Both the position numbers and the translations under genes were made by a program. Positions 41,400-53,019 of a stretch of 64,000 nucleotides of DNA are shown here, piece after piece (the stretch's first letter is position 1; each line of letters opens with the position of its first letter). The notes under the pieces are model-generated. The model did not search any database, had not been told where the DNA came from, and was given only the letters and a program-made list of their open reading frames with translations. Source of the stretch: Paracyclopina nana (Eukaryota; Arthropoda; Copepoda; Cyclopoida; Cyclopettidae); the NCBI GenBank assembly GCA_019096065.1, contig JAGUCH010000008.1, positions 5,001-69,000 of the forward strand. The letters run 5' to 3'.

Positions 41400-43850
41400 C
41401 AAGGTTTCACCAGCATACTACCAAGAAGCTGTATTTCTGCACAAAAGTAATTAGTATGCAGCTCAGCTCAGAAAAACTCCAATTTGTCTCCTTCACCTGT
41501 TGAATTCCAGACTTCAATAATTGAGATGAAGTGAAATGCACAAGAGATCATTTGTCTTGCTACTTGAAAAGATGCTATTTTAATGATCCTTTTCAGGTCA
41601 TCAAAAAGGCTTGTAAACCAGGAAATCTTGTGAATATTAAAGAGTATTCTTTGATATCTGTCTAGTGAGGCTTGTAAAATGGCATAGAGTAGGTTGTAAA
41701 ATGGAAAACCTGTAGGTAACTTTACACTCCCTAGGGATGTAAACTAAAGTTTCATGTGATTTGCGTGAAAAATGTGGGTGCAATATTTCCGTGTGGCTTT
41801 GCATTTTTAAAATAGCTGAGGGTGGTCTGTAAAGTGGAAAACCCTTGAGTATCATTAAGTGACTTTACATTCCAGTAGGGGCATAAATTAAATCTTAGGT
41901 GGTTTACAAAGGTGCTTTGAAGTCTCTTAATCAGATTAGTTGGAAATATTAAGAAACATACACTTGTTTAGTATCTCTAGGGATGTAAAACAACATTAAT
42001 AGGGTTGTAAAATGCCTAACCCACAGTTTACTTTCCCCCATGGATAAGTATGTAAATTGGGCCTTTAGACACTTGGAGACGTTTGTAATCTCTGTTAGTG
42101 GATGTAAAGCTACTTTACATCCTTCGGGGGATGTAAAACAGAAAGATTGAGTTGCGGTTGGAGAACTGAATTACAGATGTGGAAATCACTTTGTTGAAAA
42201 GGAATCTCTTGACATCCAAACAAGTTCAAGTTGACACCTTGCTGTACTTTTAGTGCATTTCGTCATTCCCATTTCCCGCCAATTGAAGTGGAAGCCCAAA
42301 ATGATTGGGTGTGAAGCATGATTTGACAGAAGAATTTCACAAATATACTACAATTATAAAAAAGACTTTTTTATTCACATATCAATGTAAAAATGTGAAA
42401 ATTATCATGATTTTAACTAGTTTGACTTGACATTTCCATTAATTAAAGGAATTTTCCTTAATTTCTTCTAATGATTTCCATGAAAAATGTCAAAAAAATA
42501 TATTATTTCAAAATAATGATGGTTTGTACATTTTAAAAATTAATTATTTTTCCCTCAAATCATGAAATAACCTAAAAATGATACTATTTTTAATTTATTT
42601 ATTTTCTTAAGTAAATAATTTTTAAAAGTTATAGAATAGATGAGATATATTTTCACATTTAATTTATTTATGAAATTAGTAGAAATTAAAAATCTTTTAG
42701 AAAATAAGTTGATAGTTTGTCAAAATGTGAGAGAACTTTTTGCTGTTCTTCAATTTGTGGCCTTGACACAAAATCACAATATTGTGAATTCAAATTGATT
42801 AGTTTATGCCATGATTTGCAAAAACTTTGGTTTTTTTGCTGCACTCAATGATTGCAATCAGAAAATTGGAATGGATAAATAAATTTCCAAAAGTGTGATG
42901 CCAATCAGCATAAATTGCACTGATGTCCATTGTTGCAAATATTCCACTGATTTCAATCTTGCATCATTTAATTCAAGACTTTTCCCTTTGAGAGTTTTAA
43001 TCTTAATTTTTATCTATCTGAGATGAAAATGGCTGAAAATTTGAACAAAAACAAGAATATTTTCTATTTCACCTTTTTAATTTTCAAATTCCTAATTTCA
43101 TGTTTTAAATTAAAGTGATTTATGATTTGATAAAACATAGTCAAAGTAGTAATTAAAAATCTATTTCACAAATGAAATAAAAATATTTTCCATTTCACAA
43201 AACTAAGAACTTATCTTTTATTTCATTGTTTTACTTAAAAAGTATTTATTATTTCACTTTATTGTTAGGGAAATATTATATATATTTTTATATATTATTT
43301 AAAGTCTATTTCACAAATCAAGGCTCTGAGTTTCAATTCCACAAAATTGCTTAAAGATAGTTCACAAACTGAAGTTCTTACCTTTAATTTCATTAATTAT
43401 TTCATAATTTAAAGAAAATGTTGAAGGATTTTAATTTTGATATCATTAAATGGTTATGTAATTCATAAGTTTACTTTCTTAAGATTCTTTGCTTTAATTT
43501 ATTAAGAAGCTAAGATTTGCCCATTTCACAAAATTACTTAAAGATAATTCACAAACTTAAGTTCTTACCTTTTAGTTCATTAATAATTTCATAATTTAAA
43601 GAAAATGTTGAAGGATTTTAATTTTGATTTCATTAAATGGTTATGTATTTCATAAATTTACTTCCTTAAGATTCTTAGCTTTAATTAATTTAAGAAGCTA
43701 AGATTTGCCCATTTCACAAAATTAGTCTAACCTCTTGAGCTTTTATTTCACTATTTAAATCACTTTTGCATTTCTTAGTAATGTGAAAATGTAGTTTATT
43801 TCACTTTTTCCTCTTTGTCTATAATTTATGATCATGAATGATGTTCAAAG
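41400..43850. other. AT-rich gene-poor interval with local duplications
   Basis: 41640-42130 contains many TGTAAA/TTTACA words (GATGTAAA, ACTTTACAT). 43379-43560 and 43565-43730 are a direct duplication of about 185 bp (CATAATTTAAAGAAAATGTT, GAAGGATTTTAATTTTGAT, ATTTGCCCATTTCACAAAAT). No gene identified. Confidence 0.5.
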
Positions 43851-43892
43851 CGGAAGCAAGGTTCAATGGAGTAAAAATGTGAGGCGTGGTTT

Positions 43893-44528
43893 TTGTGGGA
43901 CCTGTTTCACAACTATCTTCATAATTTCACACTTCACAACAATGGCACCTGCTTTTGCCTGCACACCTCAATTTCTTCTTGTTCCTCAACCAGTTGTGGC
44001 CAATGCAAAATTGAGTATTGTGTAATGCCAAAAAAAGGTCAAAGGAAGGAAGTTTGGCTGAAGAAATCAAGATGCTCTGTAAATCCTTCGGGTTCCTCAA
44101 GTGTGAACAAGATTGTAATAATAACAATAACGTTATAATATGTTTTAATGAAAAGACGTTTTATAAAATGACGCTTTGCTGTAAAAGTAAAACAAGGTTT
44201 GTTAAAAGAGCGAACAAGTATTATTGCTTTTGAATGCCTTTAACTTATCGTTGATGTTAGCGTTAGTTGTTAATTTGACGAGTGTACTAAAAGGTTTTTT
44301 GGAGCTTGTCAAAAAAATCTGGCTTTGCAGTTTCTTTGCACAACTGAGTTGAGTGGACAAGCCAATGCAACTTTTGCAAATTACTTTCAATCAGATTACA
44401 ACTTTGTCTGCGTCTCTTTGTATGAGGTTCAATGTGTGTCCAGCAGCGATACTTTCTCCTTTTATGCAAACAAATCCCCAGACTGTAAAGGAAATGGCCT
44501 GTGTATAATTTTTACGAGCCTCTCATGA
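43893..44528 (+). CDS. Candidate secreted-type cysteine-rich protein, two exons
   Basis: A cysteine-rich frame (TCFCLHTSISSCSSTSCGQC, then KIEYCVMPKKGQ) ends at ATT/GTAATA near 44118. A second frame starts after TTTGCAG at about 44330 in matching phase 0 and is again cysteine-rich (SDYNFVCVSLYEVQC, KSPDCKGNGLC), ending at 44528. The cysteine spacing and the compatible splice phase suggest a real extracellular protein, but no signal peptide or first exon was found and I do not recognise the family. It could be chance. Confidence 0.3.
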
Positions 44529-44529
44529 T

Positions 44530-46456
44530 TCGATTTTGAAAGCTATAGGAACCCGAAGTCAAGCTGACTGCACTAGATGGCACTGAGTTCAGACGGCTTG
44601 ACGTCATCAGTGCGCGCGCGTAGTTGACACGTTTAACAAATGAACTGCCAGATGTGAACTATATTAAAAAGTCAAAAAGAGCCAGCTCCCTCGTACAAAA
44701 ACGCCACTTTAATATAATGGGTCAATCTGGATACACTTTTAATTAGTGTTCTAGCTTGCCCGTAAGCCAGCCCAAAGGCCAGCCTGTAATTTGAGGAAAA
44801 GATGGAATTTCAGGAAAGATAGCTCTCTAAATATAGTGAGATGTAAATATAATTGGTCAATTTGAATCTTAGACACTACTTAAGCTTGTAAAAATTATAC
44901 CTTACGAAAAATAATCAAGAAAATAAGGCATTTTGCTCATTCAGACGGTGCTACGAAGTCAGCAATCAGCCGTCTGAAATCTTATGAGCTTGCCGGTAGG
45001 ATAAATATGGTACGATTTACGGTTCCCTATAAAAGCATTGTAGATGTTGTGGACACTTGATTTAAGATTATGGATGAAAAATGACGGAGTTGGCTTCTTT
45101 GTATCATAATTCTTCAATGTTGATTTGGCTTGAAAGATCAACTCAGTTGTGATTAGAAACTTTATAGCCGGCTTTTTTTGTCCAGCTTGGAAAACCCTCT
45201 TTGAACATTTGATGCTGCGCCAACCAAATACTTTTAAAAAATGATTCTTATATACGATAAGTTTAGTGCATTTTTTTAAGGATTGAGTGACGATAAAAAA
45301 GGCCGAACCTCTGTAAAGAAAAAAACCTGGTCAAAAGTTAGGCGTGGCTTGAACTCTTGAACAATTTTTTTCAGCCCCGAGGAGAAACCTGGACCTTTTA
45401 TTGTCCAAGATTTTTTGCTGGTCCTACCCTAAAGTGACCTGCATGGTCTTTACTTTGACAATCAATTTCACTTGTTGTTGTTTCACTTTAGCAGCATAAA
45501 GTAATGACCCGCTTATCTTGTTTGTTCACTGCTCCCCTTATTTTTGGTCATAGTGAAATAACAATAATTGCCAGAGGTCAACTTTCACTCCTGCTGTAAA
45601 ATTTTCCCAATGCTATGAAGAAATAACTGATATTTTCCCAGGATCAAAATGATCCCTTTTTTGCCCCAGAATTCTCCCTTTGTTTCCCTTTTTCTTCTTC
45701 TTTTTGGGTCAACCCTAGCAAAAGTCTGCTTTGTTCTCAAACATTTTTTGGTTGTAATTATCCAAAAAAAGGGTGATCTGGAAAAAACTTAACTCTTATC
45801 AAAATATTTAAAAAAATCTGTTTACAATTTTAAATGAATATCCTTTTTTAAAAAAAGAATCCACTTCCAAAAAAACACTTTTTTATTGCACTCAGCTGAT
45901 TTAAAATGTATTTGTCATATTTACAAAAATAATTTTATAATAAAAAAAAACTACTATTTTAAAAAAAAATCATTTAAAATCATCCTTTTTTAATCCATTT
46001 AAAAAATTCCATTTTAAAATTATCCATTAAAAAAATCCTTTTTTAATTGCACTGAGCTGATTTGACATTTTTTAATAAAATGTCGAGAAATGCCACATAT
46101 TCTATAATTTTACAGACTGAAATTCCCTCAAATTTCAAATTTAAATAATTAAGTGCTGGATGCGCGTTTGCGCAGCGAAATTGCCCACTGTGGAGCGCAA
46201 ATTATGGTCATTTGCATTTAGCAGCAATGGAAAGAAACAATCCGAGTGAAACGAGGAAAGTTGTCCAGTTTACAAGGCTTACAAGTGTTTATTGAATCTG
46301 CCCCATCTTTCTTGGTTCGGTTTCTTCCTGCGGCTCATTTGAGCTGGAGCTACCACCTAAAATTTGGACGCTGTAGCCAAGCAAGCGCGCACCGCTTCAA
46401 AATGGAATTCACCAACAACAAATGCTCAATTTTAATGCGGCAAACTCAGTTCAAAT
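44530..46456. other. Gene-free interval, AT-rich
   Basis: No supported gene. 45820-46070 is very AT-rich, with repeated TCCATTTAAAAAA-like words. A short CGCGCGCG stretch is at about 44615. Confidence 0.45.
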
Positions 46457-47950
46457 GTTTTTTACTGAGACGCCGGCCGGCGTTTTGAAATTTGCGGGCG
46501 GGCGTTGTAAAAAACAGCTGATTTTACATGGTAGTCAAAGTGTCTTTTGGCTTTTTTAACAATCAAATGGCCTTTTTTGTTTAGGATGATCAATTAACAA
46601 TAACTGTGTTTTTTTACTGAGACGCGAGCCGGCGTTTTGAAATTTGCGGGCGGGCGTTGTAAAAAACAGCTGATTTTGCATGGTAGAAGAAGTGTCTTTA
46701 TTGGCTTTTTTAACAATCAAATGGCCTTTTTGTATTAGGATGATTAGTTAACGATAAATATGTTTTTTTACTGAGACGCCGGCCGGCGTTTTGAAATTTG
46801 CGGGCGAGCGCTGAAAAAAACAGCTGATTTTGAATTGTAGAAGAAGTCTACAATTATCGGCTTTTTTAACTATCAAATGGCCTTTTTCTTTTAGGATGAT
46901 AAGTTAACAATAACTATGTTTATTACTGAGACGCCGGCCGGCGTTTTGAAATTTGCAGGCTGGCGTTGTAAAAAACAGCTGAAAGAAGTCTTTTTATTGG
47001 CTTTTTTACCAATGAAATGGCCTTTTGAGCTCAGGATGATCAGTTAACGATAACTATGTTTATTACTGAGACGCCGGCCGGCGTTTTGAAATTTGCAGGC
47101 GGGCGTTGTGAAAAACAGCTGATTTTGTATTTTAAAGAAGTCTTTGTTTCGGCTTTTTTAAAAATCAAATGGTCTTTTTCTATTATGATGATAAGTTAAC
47201 AATAACTATGCACAGTGGTTCAAAATCCCTTCTAGACGCGCACGGGGAAAAAACTCGCGAAATCGTCGGAGTCAATTTTCATAGGGCTCTAAGCTAAAAA
47301 TTGACTTTCAGAGCTCACAATGCCGCACATTTCCGCAGCCAATTTTGATGAATAATCATTGAATGGGGTCTGATTTTCATCATAACCATAATAGCTAAAT
47401 GTCATTCGATGTCAAACAAAAGTTATAGAATCCTGAAAGTGGGCAAAATTGGCTGTTCTACTGTTTTCCCTCATGGAAACTATTTCTAACAAATTTTCAT
47501 TGTAAAGATGAATTTCAACCTTTTTCTGTCATTTTTCACTAATTTGAGCTATTTTCGTGGCTAAGAAGTTCTCCCAAAAAGAATCTGATAATCAGTGTCA
47601 AAATGAGAATTTGGCGATTTGGCGGAATTTTACTTGAGCGTGAAAACGGCTTTTTGAACCACTGTGCTATGTTTATTACTGAGACGCCGGCCGGCGTTTT
47701 GAAATTTGCAGGCGGGTGTTGTGAAAAACAGCTGATTTTGTATTGTTAAAGAAGTTTTTTATCGGCTTTTTTAACAATCAAATGGCCTTTTTGTATCAGG
47801 ATGATTAATAAATGATAACTATGTTTATTACTGAGACGCCGGCCGGCGTTTTGAAATTTGCAGGCTGGCGTTGTTAAAAACAGCTGATTTTGCATTGTAG
47901 AAGAAGTCTTTGTATCGGCTTTTTGAACAATCAAATGGCATTTTGACGTC
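46457..47950. repeat. ~153-bp satellite with GCCGGCCGGC palindrome, seven copies
   Basis: GACGCCGGCCGGCG (one copy is GACGCGAGCCGGCG) recurs at 46468, 46621, 46775, 46930, 47070, 47683 and 47835. Normal spacing is 140-155; one gap of 613 equals 152 plus a 461-bp insertion and its duplication. Each unit also has TTTTGAAATTTGC, AAAACAGCTGATTTT and ATCAAATGGCCTTTTT. The GC-rich 12-bp palindrome stands out against AT-rich surroundings. Confidence 0.95.
47211..47666. mobile_element. 456-bp Transib-like MITE nested in the satellite (TSD CTATG)
   Basis: Ends CACAGTGGTTCAAAA...TTTTTGAACCACTGTG; direct repeats CTATG at 47206-47210 and 47667-47671. The neighbouring satellite units read AACTATGTTTATTACTGAG, the exact empty site, so both the boundaries and the 5-bp duplication are shown by the sequence itself. 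It has the same length and related ends as the copy at 10815-11270. No coding capacity. Confidence 0.92.
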
Positions 47951-49196
47951 ATTTCTTTTTGCAGCGCCCTCTATAACTGAGTGGAGCACCATCTAGTAAT
48001 GATTTGGCATTAATCCAAAGTTAAGTTGAGCACTTTTGAATAGTTGTTATCGCCTCATTCATGAATAGTGGTAATAAAACAATATTTGCTTATCATATCC
48101 TGCTCTCAAAAAATCATGATAAGTTAAATCCTGTAATCAGACTTCAGACTGAATTTGTAATGACAATTTAGCATTTTTTTTAACTTATCTTATATTCAAA
48201 TTAGTTAATTATCTTTATCAGTATTACTTATTTTGAAGTGTGCCTCTCTTTTTGTTGAATATTTTGCTATGCAATGACAGAAAAAAGGAAACGCCCTAGT
48301 ATTTTTAAATTATGCTCTTATTTGTTTGCCAAAAAGAGCAATAAATCAACACAGGTGGCGCCACAGTGGATTAAAAAAACTAATCTCATTCTCATGCAGG
48401 CTAATTGAGTCTGAGGCAAATATTTTAGCACTGTTGTTAAATGAATTTCATTCAAAATGTGGGGCAAAAAAATTTATTTTGGCGGTTTGGCAGGAAAAAA
48501 ACCCCTAATTTTGCAAATAATTTTAAAATTCAAAATGGGCCAAAAATGAATTTTGGGCGGTTTGCTGGAAAAAACAAACAATTTTTTAAAGCGATTCTGA
48601 AATTCAAAATGGGCAAAAAAAGGACTTTTGTCAGAAAAATAATTTTAATTTTTTAATTCAAAATGGTCCTAAAATGAATTTTTTGTCAATTTGGCAGAAA
48701 TAAGATACTTTTTGGTATCTCTTCAAATTTCAAATTTTTTTTAATTTTCTTATTCAAAATGGTCCTTAAATGAATTTTTGGCAATTTGGCAGATAAAAAA
48801 TCATCACTTTTGCAAATTTCAAAATTGGCGAAAAAAAAACCAAAAAAAACTGGCAGCTCTAAAAGTTTTGCTGAGTTGGTGAATTCCTCTCTTGTTATGA
48901 GTGACCATGGTTGGCTGGTTTTCTAGTCTCTCTTGATTGCTAGCCTGAGTTGAATCTTGTATCTGAGGCGAAAAAAACCTCGGTTTTTGTGCTGCCCATA
49001 ACTTTACAAGCTGTTGTTGGTGTTGGACACTTCCTGGATTTCAGCTGATGCCTTGAGCATCTTTTAGGGATTGCCAAGGTTAAAGCTGTTGCTGTTATTG
49101 TGTGACCTTTGCTAAAAGGTAATAATATAACCGTTTTTAGCGGAATATTGCACGCATAGAGCAAAAACAAACAAAAGAGTGATTCTTTAAAAATAG
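47951..49196. other. Intergenic with short AT-rich repeats
   Basis: 48500-48830 has several irregular copies of TTCAAAATGG(G/T)CC..AAATGAATTTT..GG.(A/G)ATTTGGCAG, about 60-120 bases apart. Otherwise nothing recognised. Confidence 0.5.
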
Positions 49197-49580
49197 GACT
49201 TGAGTAGATCTAAAAATATCTTTTAAAAGTTTTAAGCAGTATCTAAGATATTTTTAAAAATCTAATATAGGATCTAAATGAAATCTTATAAGGATCTAAA
49301 AAAGATAAGAAATATCCAAAAAGGATCTAAAATTATAAAAAAAGGATCAATAAAGGATCTTCAAAAAGACCTAAAAAGATTTTAATGTGATGTTTAGAGG
49401 ATCTAAAAAAATATCTAAAAAGATCTTAAATGTTTTTAAAAATATTTCTAGTAAGATATAAAAAAGGATTTTAAGTAAGATCTATAAAAAGATCTTAAAC
49501 ATATCGAAAAAAAGATTATAAGAAGATCTAAAATAGATCAAAGAAAGGTCTCAAAAATATCTAAAAAGATATTTTTAAAG
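49197..49580. repeat. Degenerate (AAAGGATCTAAAA) repeat
   Basis: AT-rich sequence with a GATCT core every 10-25 bases (AAAGGATCTAAAA, AAAAGATCTTAAA), roughly 30 times. Simple-sequence origin; non-coding. Confidence 0.8.
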
Positions 49581-49865
49581 AAACCTGTTCATTGAGCTCT
49601 ACGTTTTGTGCTTTAAAAAGTTTTGCCTGTTCTAAGTCAATTTTAACTCATTAGAAAGGTCATTAATGTTGTTTTCCACATAAGTTACGTAATAATGGAA
49701 CAATTAGGTCTTCTTAATGGATTATTTTTGAAGCTGGAAAATGCTCGAAAAAGGTGATTTCCTTATCAGCTTTTCCACCAGCCCGAATCCGAGTTGAGGT
49801 CATTATTTTCCCAATGTAGAGACTTTCCCAAGAATTCTCGTACTTATATTAAAGTTGCTGCTTGA

Positions 49866-49914
49866 GCGCGCGCGCTTTTTCACGCACGCGCGCGCGCGCT
49901 CGCGTTGTTTGGCT
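49866..49914. other. Alternating CG tract (Z-DNA-prone)
   Basis: GCGCGCGCGC, TTTTTCAC, then GCACGCGCGCGCGCGCTCGC: two alternating purine-pyrimidine blocks with dense CpG in an otherwise AT-rich region. No gene start was found right beside it. Confidence 0.7.
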
Positions 49915-50229
49915 GAGTACGCGCTGCAATTTTCAAGCTGCTTCTCAGTTTTGAAGTGTTGAGCAGTGGTTGAACTAGTTCCTATTTAATTTTAGTTTTT
50001 TTAATAAAATAATAACAAAAATAGGACCTAATTTAGCAGACTGTGACCAAAAAAATCACTACACAAAAAAAAGAAAATTATTTGGTAAGATTTATTAGTA
50101 ATTTTCCGATTTTGCTTTGCGTGTTGGCATTTGGCGGAAAAAAGCGACTTTTTAAAATACATAATATTCCTCATTTTTTGCTTGAAATATTTTTGTGGTC
50201 AATTTTTTCGAGCAACTGACAGAGCGAAA

Positions 50230-50680
50230 ATAATCCACTGTGGCTTGCTGATTTGGTTCTACTTTTTGGGCTGTCCACAGTGGATTATTTAACGCGCATA
50301 CTCCTATAACTTCTATATTTTTGGGTGGGCCTCACTTTGTGTTTGTACTGTGGGAAAATAATCCACTGTGGCAATTTTGTTGTCATTTTTGGGCTTGCCA
50401 CAGTGGATTATTCGGACGCTCATACTCAATTTAAACTTAAACTTAAATTCATTTGGAAAATAATCCGCTGTGGCAATATTTTACTGATAATTTTGGGTCG
50501 CGCCACAGTGGATTATTTTGTGCGCATTATTCCGAAAAACTTTGCTGAGGAATTGAGTGCTCATTTTTTAGGCTTGCCACAGTGGATTATTTTGTCTCGC
50601 ATGTATGAAAAAAAAACATTTTTTCAAAACTATTTCAAGAAATGCTGGTTTTTATGGGGGAAATAATAATCCACTGTGGG
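50230..50680. repeat. Cluster of short CACAGTGG-bounded inverted elements
   Basis: CCACTGTGG or CCACAGTGG occurs at 50235, 50275, 50363, 50398, 50503, 50577 and 50671, with mutated copies at 50346 and 50465, mostly as AATAATCCACTGTGG and CCACAGTGGATTATT facing each other. This gives a head-to-tail series of 75-100-bp elements with inverted ends, separated by about 30-bp spacers (TTTTGGGCTTGCCACAG). The heptamer is that of the 456-bp MITEs; the adjoining ATTATT differs. Confidence 0.8.
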
Positions 50681-51301
50681 CAATTGGCATTAGAAGATTG
50701 TGTCAATCAAAGCACTTTGCCCTTACAATAATTCATGAGCTGAAATTCCATCTTTGTTTTTCCACGTGTTGACAGTTTCCATTTGGAGCGGAGCGAACGC
50801 CCGCCCCCCACAATAAACAAGGCCTAATCCCGCGGCTCATTTTTGAAATGTAAACAAATATGTATTTCGCGATCAAACTTAAAACTCAATCATTGTCTCT
50901 AACTATTTAGAAGCTTTAGATTGCTGACAACTTTAGTTTCTAAAGCTTAAAAAGACTTTTTTTTAAAAAAAACTTTATTTATGCGTAAGCTATAATCAAG
51001 TTGATATTTTTATAATTTTTTTGTTAAATTCAAAAGTTCAAATTTTATTATTATTATTGCCCTTTTTTACCATTTTAAAAATATTTTTTTTGAAAAAATG
51101 CATAGCTTGAAATTTCAAAATTAGATTTAAAAACTTTTGCTCAGGCCTCAAAAATTGCGGCTCGTTCCATCATTCTGATGTTGTTTTTTTCTCTGTTGCA
51201 GGAAGGGAAGTGCAGTTGCAGTCCACTTGAAATATATTGACACCAGGTAAATACCGTGTATATTTGGCCACTTTCCCCTCGCTGCTAATTGAGGGCGTGA
51301 T
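50681..51301. other. Intergenic, nothing recognised
   Basis: Upstream flank of the CH-domain gene. Contains a GC-rich word GAACGCCCGCCC (50795) that recurs near 52076 (CGAACGCCCGCCCGCC). Confidence 0.4.
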
Positions 51302-51735
51302 CAGAGACTTATATAGAAAGAGAAGTGCTACTTCTTGCATTCTCACTGCACGCGAGCGCGCGCCAAGTGCTACAAGTGATTTTGAAAACGTTTGGGTCAG
51401 CTGTTCTAATAAAATAGTCAGCGGGCTGTATTGATCCAGAAAGGAAAACGCCAACTAGCACCTCTGTTTTACAACTTTTAATTCCTAATAGTTGGGGAAA
51501 TATTTATAAAAGACAAAAGATAGCCCTAGCAAAATTGAACAGCTTGTAAAATAGGAATATTTTGGCTAAGTGGACTCATTTAGGAGTTATTAGCAACCAA
51601 AAGTCTGCCCCGGCCCAAGTTCAGGCAGCCGCGACCAATATTCCATTGTAGTCTCTTTTGGAGCGTGCAGCAGATCTGCAAACGCACCCCCTTAAGCCTC
51701 GCCCAGTAGCACTTCTCTTGTTATATAAGTCTCTG
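51302..51735. mobile_element. 434-bp hAT-like MITE (TSD GGCGTGAT)
   Basis: Inverted ends CAGAGACTTATATAG...TATATAAGTCTCTG continue into AAGAGAAGTGCTACT and its complement. They are flanked by perfect 8-bp direct repeats GGCGTGAT (51294-51301 and 51736-51743). An 8-bp duplication and CAGAG ends fit the hAT superfamily. No coding capacity. It lies about 400 bases upstream of the CH-domain gene. Confidence 0.88.
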
Positions 51736-52151
51736 GGCGTGATCATTCAACTCTCAGCTTGTGTTGACAATTGGCTCCAATTTTCTCCACTTTGGCATAA
51801 GTAATAATAACACTCAGATTTCTCTTTCTTCTCCCCTTTCTTTGTGCATTCAAATTGACCATTGCAAGGCACAAAGACTCAAACTTACAACATTCCAGGT
51901 CAAATTTGAGCACTTTTAAAAAAAAGCCAAATGTCATTTTGCACTGTGAGCAAACCTGCAAAAATGGCCAAATAGCTCAGGAATTCCTTCAGAAAAAAGA
52001 AGAGCTTTTTTTATATTTTAGTTTCTTCAAAAAGGAAAAAGTTTTTAAGAAATGTGGCTGGTTAGTGGTGGCCCGAACGCCCGCCCGCCACGCTTCACTA
52101 GGGCTAAATTGATCCCCTCGTTTTTTTCCTTTGCAGCAGAAAAGTAAAATA

Positions 52152-52775
52152 ATGTCCGTGCAGAGGAAAGGAATGCGCGCTCTTCAAATTTGGTGTGGCC
52201 GCGTGACCTCGGAGTACAAGAGCATCAAAATCACCGACCTCACGACCTCGTTTCGCAACGGCCTCGCCTTTATAGGCATCATTCACCACTTTCGCCCGGA
52301 CCTGATCCGGAATCCAGACTCCTTGGACCCAGAAGACATCATTGGCAACAATGACCTGGCCTTCAGTGTGGCCCAAGACAAGCTGGACATCCCCAGCCTC
52401 TTGGACTCGGAGGACATGCTGGCCTCGGACGAGCCCGACAAGTTTTCCATCGTCACCTACTTGGCCCAATTCTACCACGCCTTCAAAAATGAAAACAGCC
52501 CCAATGTGAGCCTGAACATGTCCTCAGAGTCAGAGTCTGAGGTGACCACGCCCCCCCTGGGCACGCCCACCCCGCCCAAAAAGACTTTTGACAAGAATGG
52601 CCTGATAGAGAAGTATGGAGAGGACATTTTTGCCACCAAACAAAAGTCCATCAATGAAGAGGATGAGGGCGTGGTCATCTCCCTCCGGACACGCCCCTCT
52701 TCTAATAAAAGGATTGGGGGCGTGGCCTCGATGTGCAAGAGTTTCGAGACCAAGGCCAACATTCAAGAAAAGTAG
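52152..52775 (+). CDS. Short calponin-homology (CH) domain protein, MICAL-like/EHBP-like
   Basis: Single coding exon of 207 codons. The ATG at 52152 (MSVQRKGMRALQIWC) lies just after a splice acceptor (TTTTTTTCCTTTGCAG), so a 5' UTR exon lies upstream. Residues about 8-112 are a type-2-like CH domain: ALQIWCGRVTSEYKSIKITD, FRNGLAFIGIIHHFRPDLI, NNDLAFSVAQDKLDIPSLLD, FSIVTYLAQFYHAF. This most resembles the CH domains of MICAL-like and EHBP1 proteins. The rest is Ser/Pro-rich (TPPLGTPTPPKKTFDKNGL) with no LIM or coiled coil before the stop. It probably acts in actin-linked membrane traffic, by family analogy only. It is much shorter than MICALL, so it is either a distinct short family member or an isoform. 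Confidence 0.85.
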   Translation: MSVQRKGMRALQIWCGRVTSEYKSIKITDLTTSFRNGLAFIGIIHHFRPDLIRNPDSLDPEDIIGNNDLAFSVAQDKLDIPSLLDSEDMLASDEPDKFSIVTYLAQFYHAFKNENSPNVSLNMSSESESEVTTPPLGTPTPPKKTFDKNGLIEKYGEDIFATKQKSINEEDEGVVISLRTRPSSNKRIGGVASMCKSFETKANIQEK

Positions 52776-53019
52776 ACACACATTTGTTTACTTTCTGGTT
52801 GTGAAAATTCATTCTGAGAAGAGCAAGCTATTTTGTTTTACATTGGCATTATTGTCCTTTTTCTGTAATTTTACTACATAAATATATATGTATTTAGTAA
52901 AAATATGTATATTTACATGTTTTGCCATACATTATTTAATTCATTTCAGTGTCATTCTTATATGTAAAAGCTATAATTTTTTAAGGTTACTATGTGTTAT
53001 GAATAATTTTTTATTTTGG

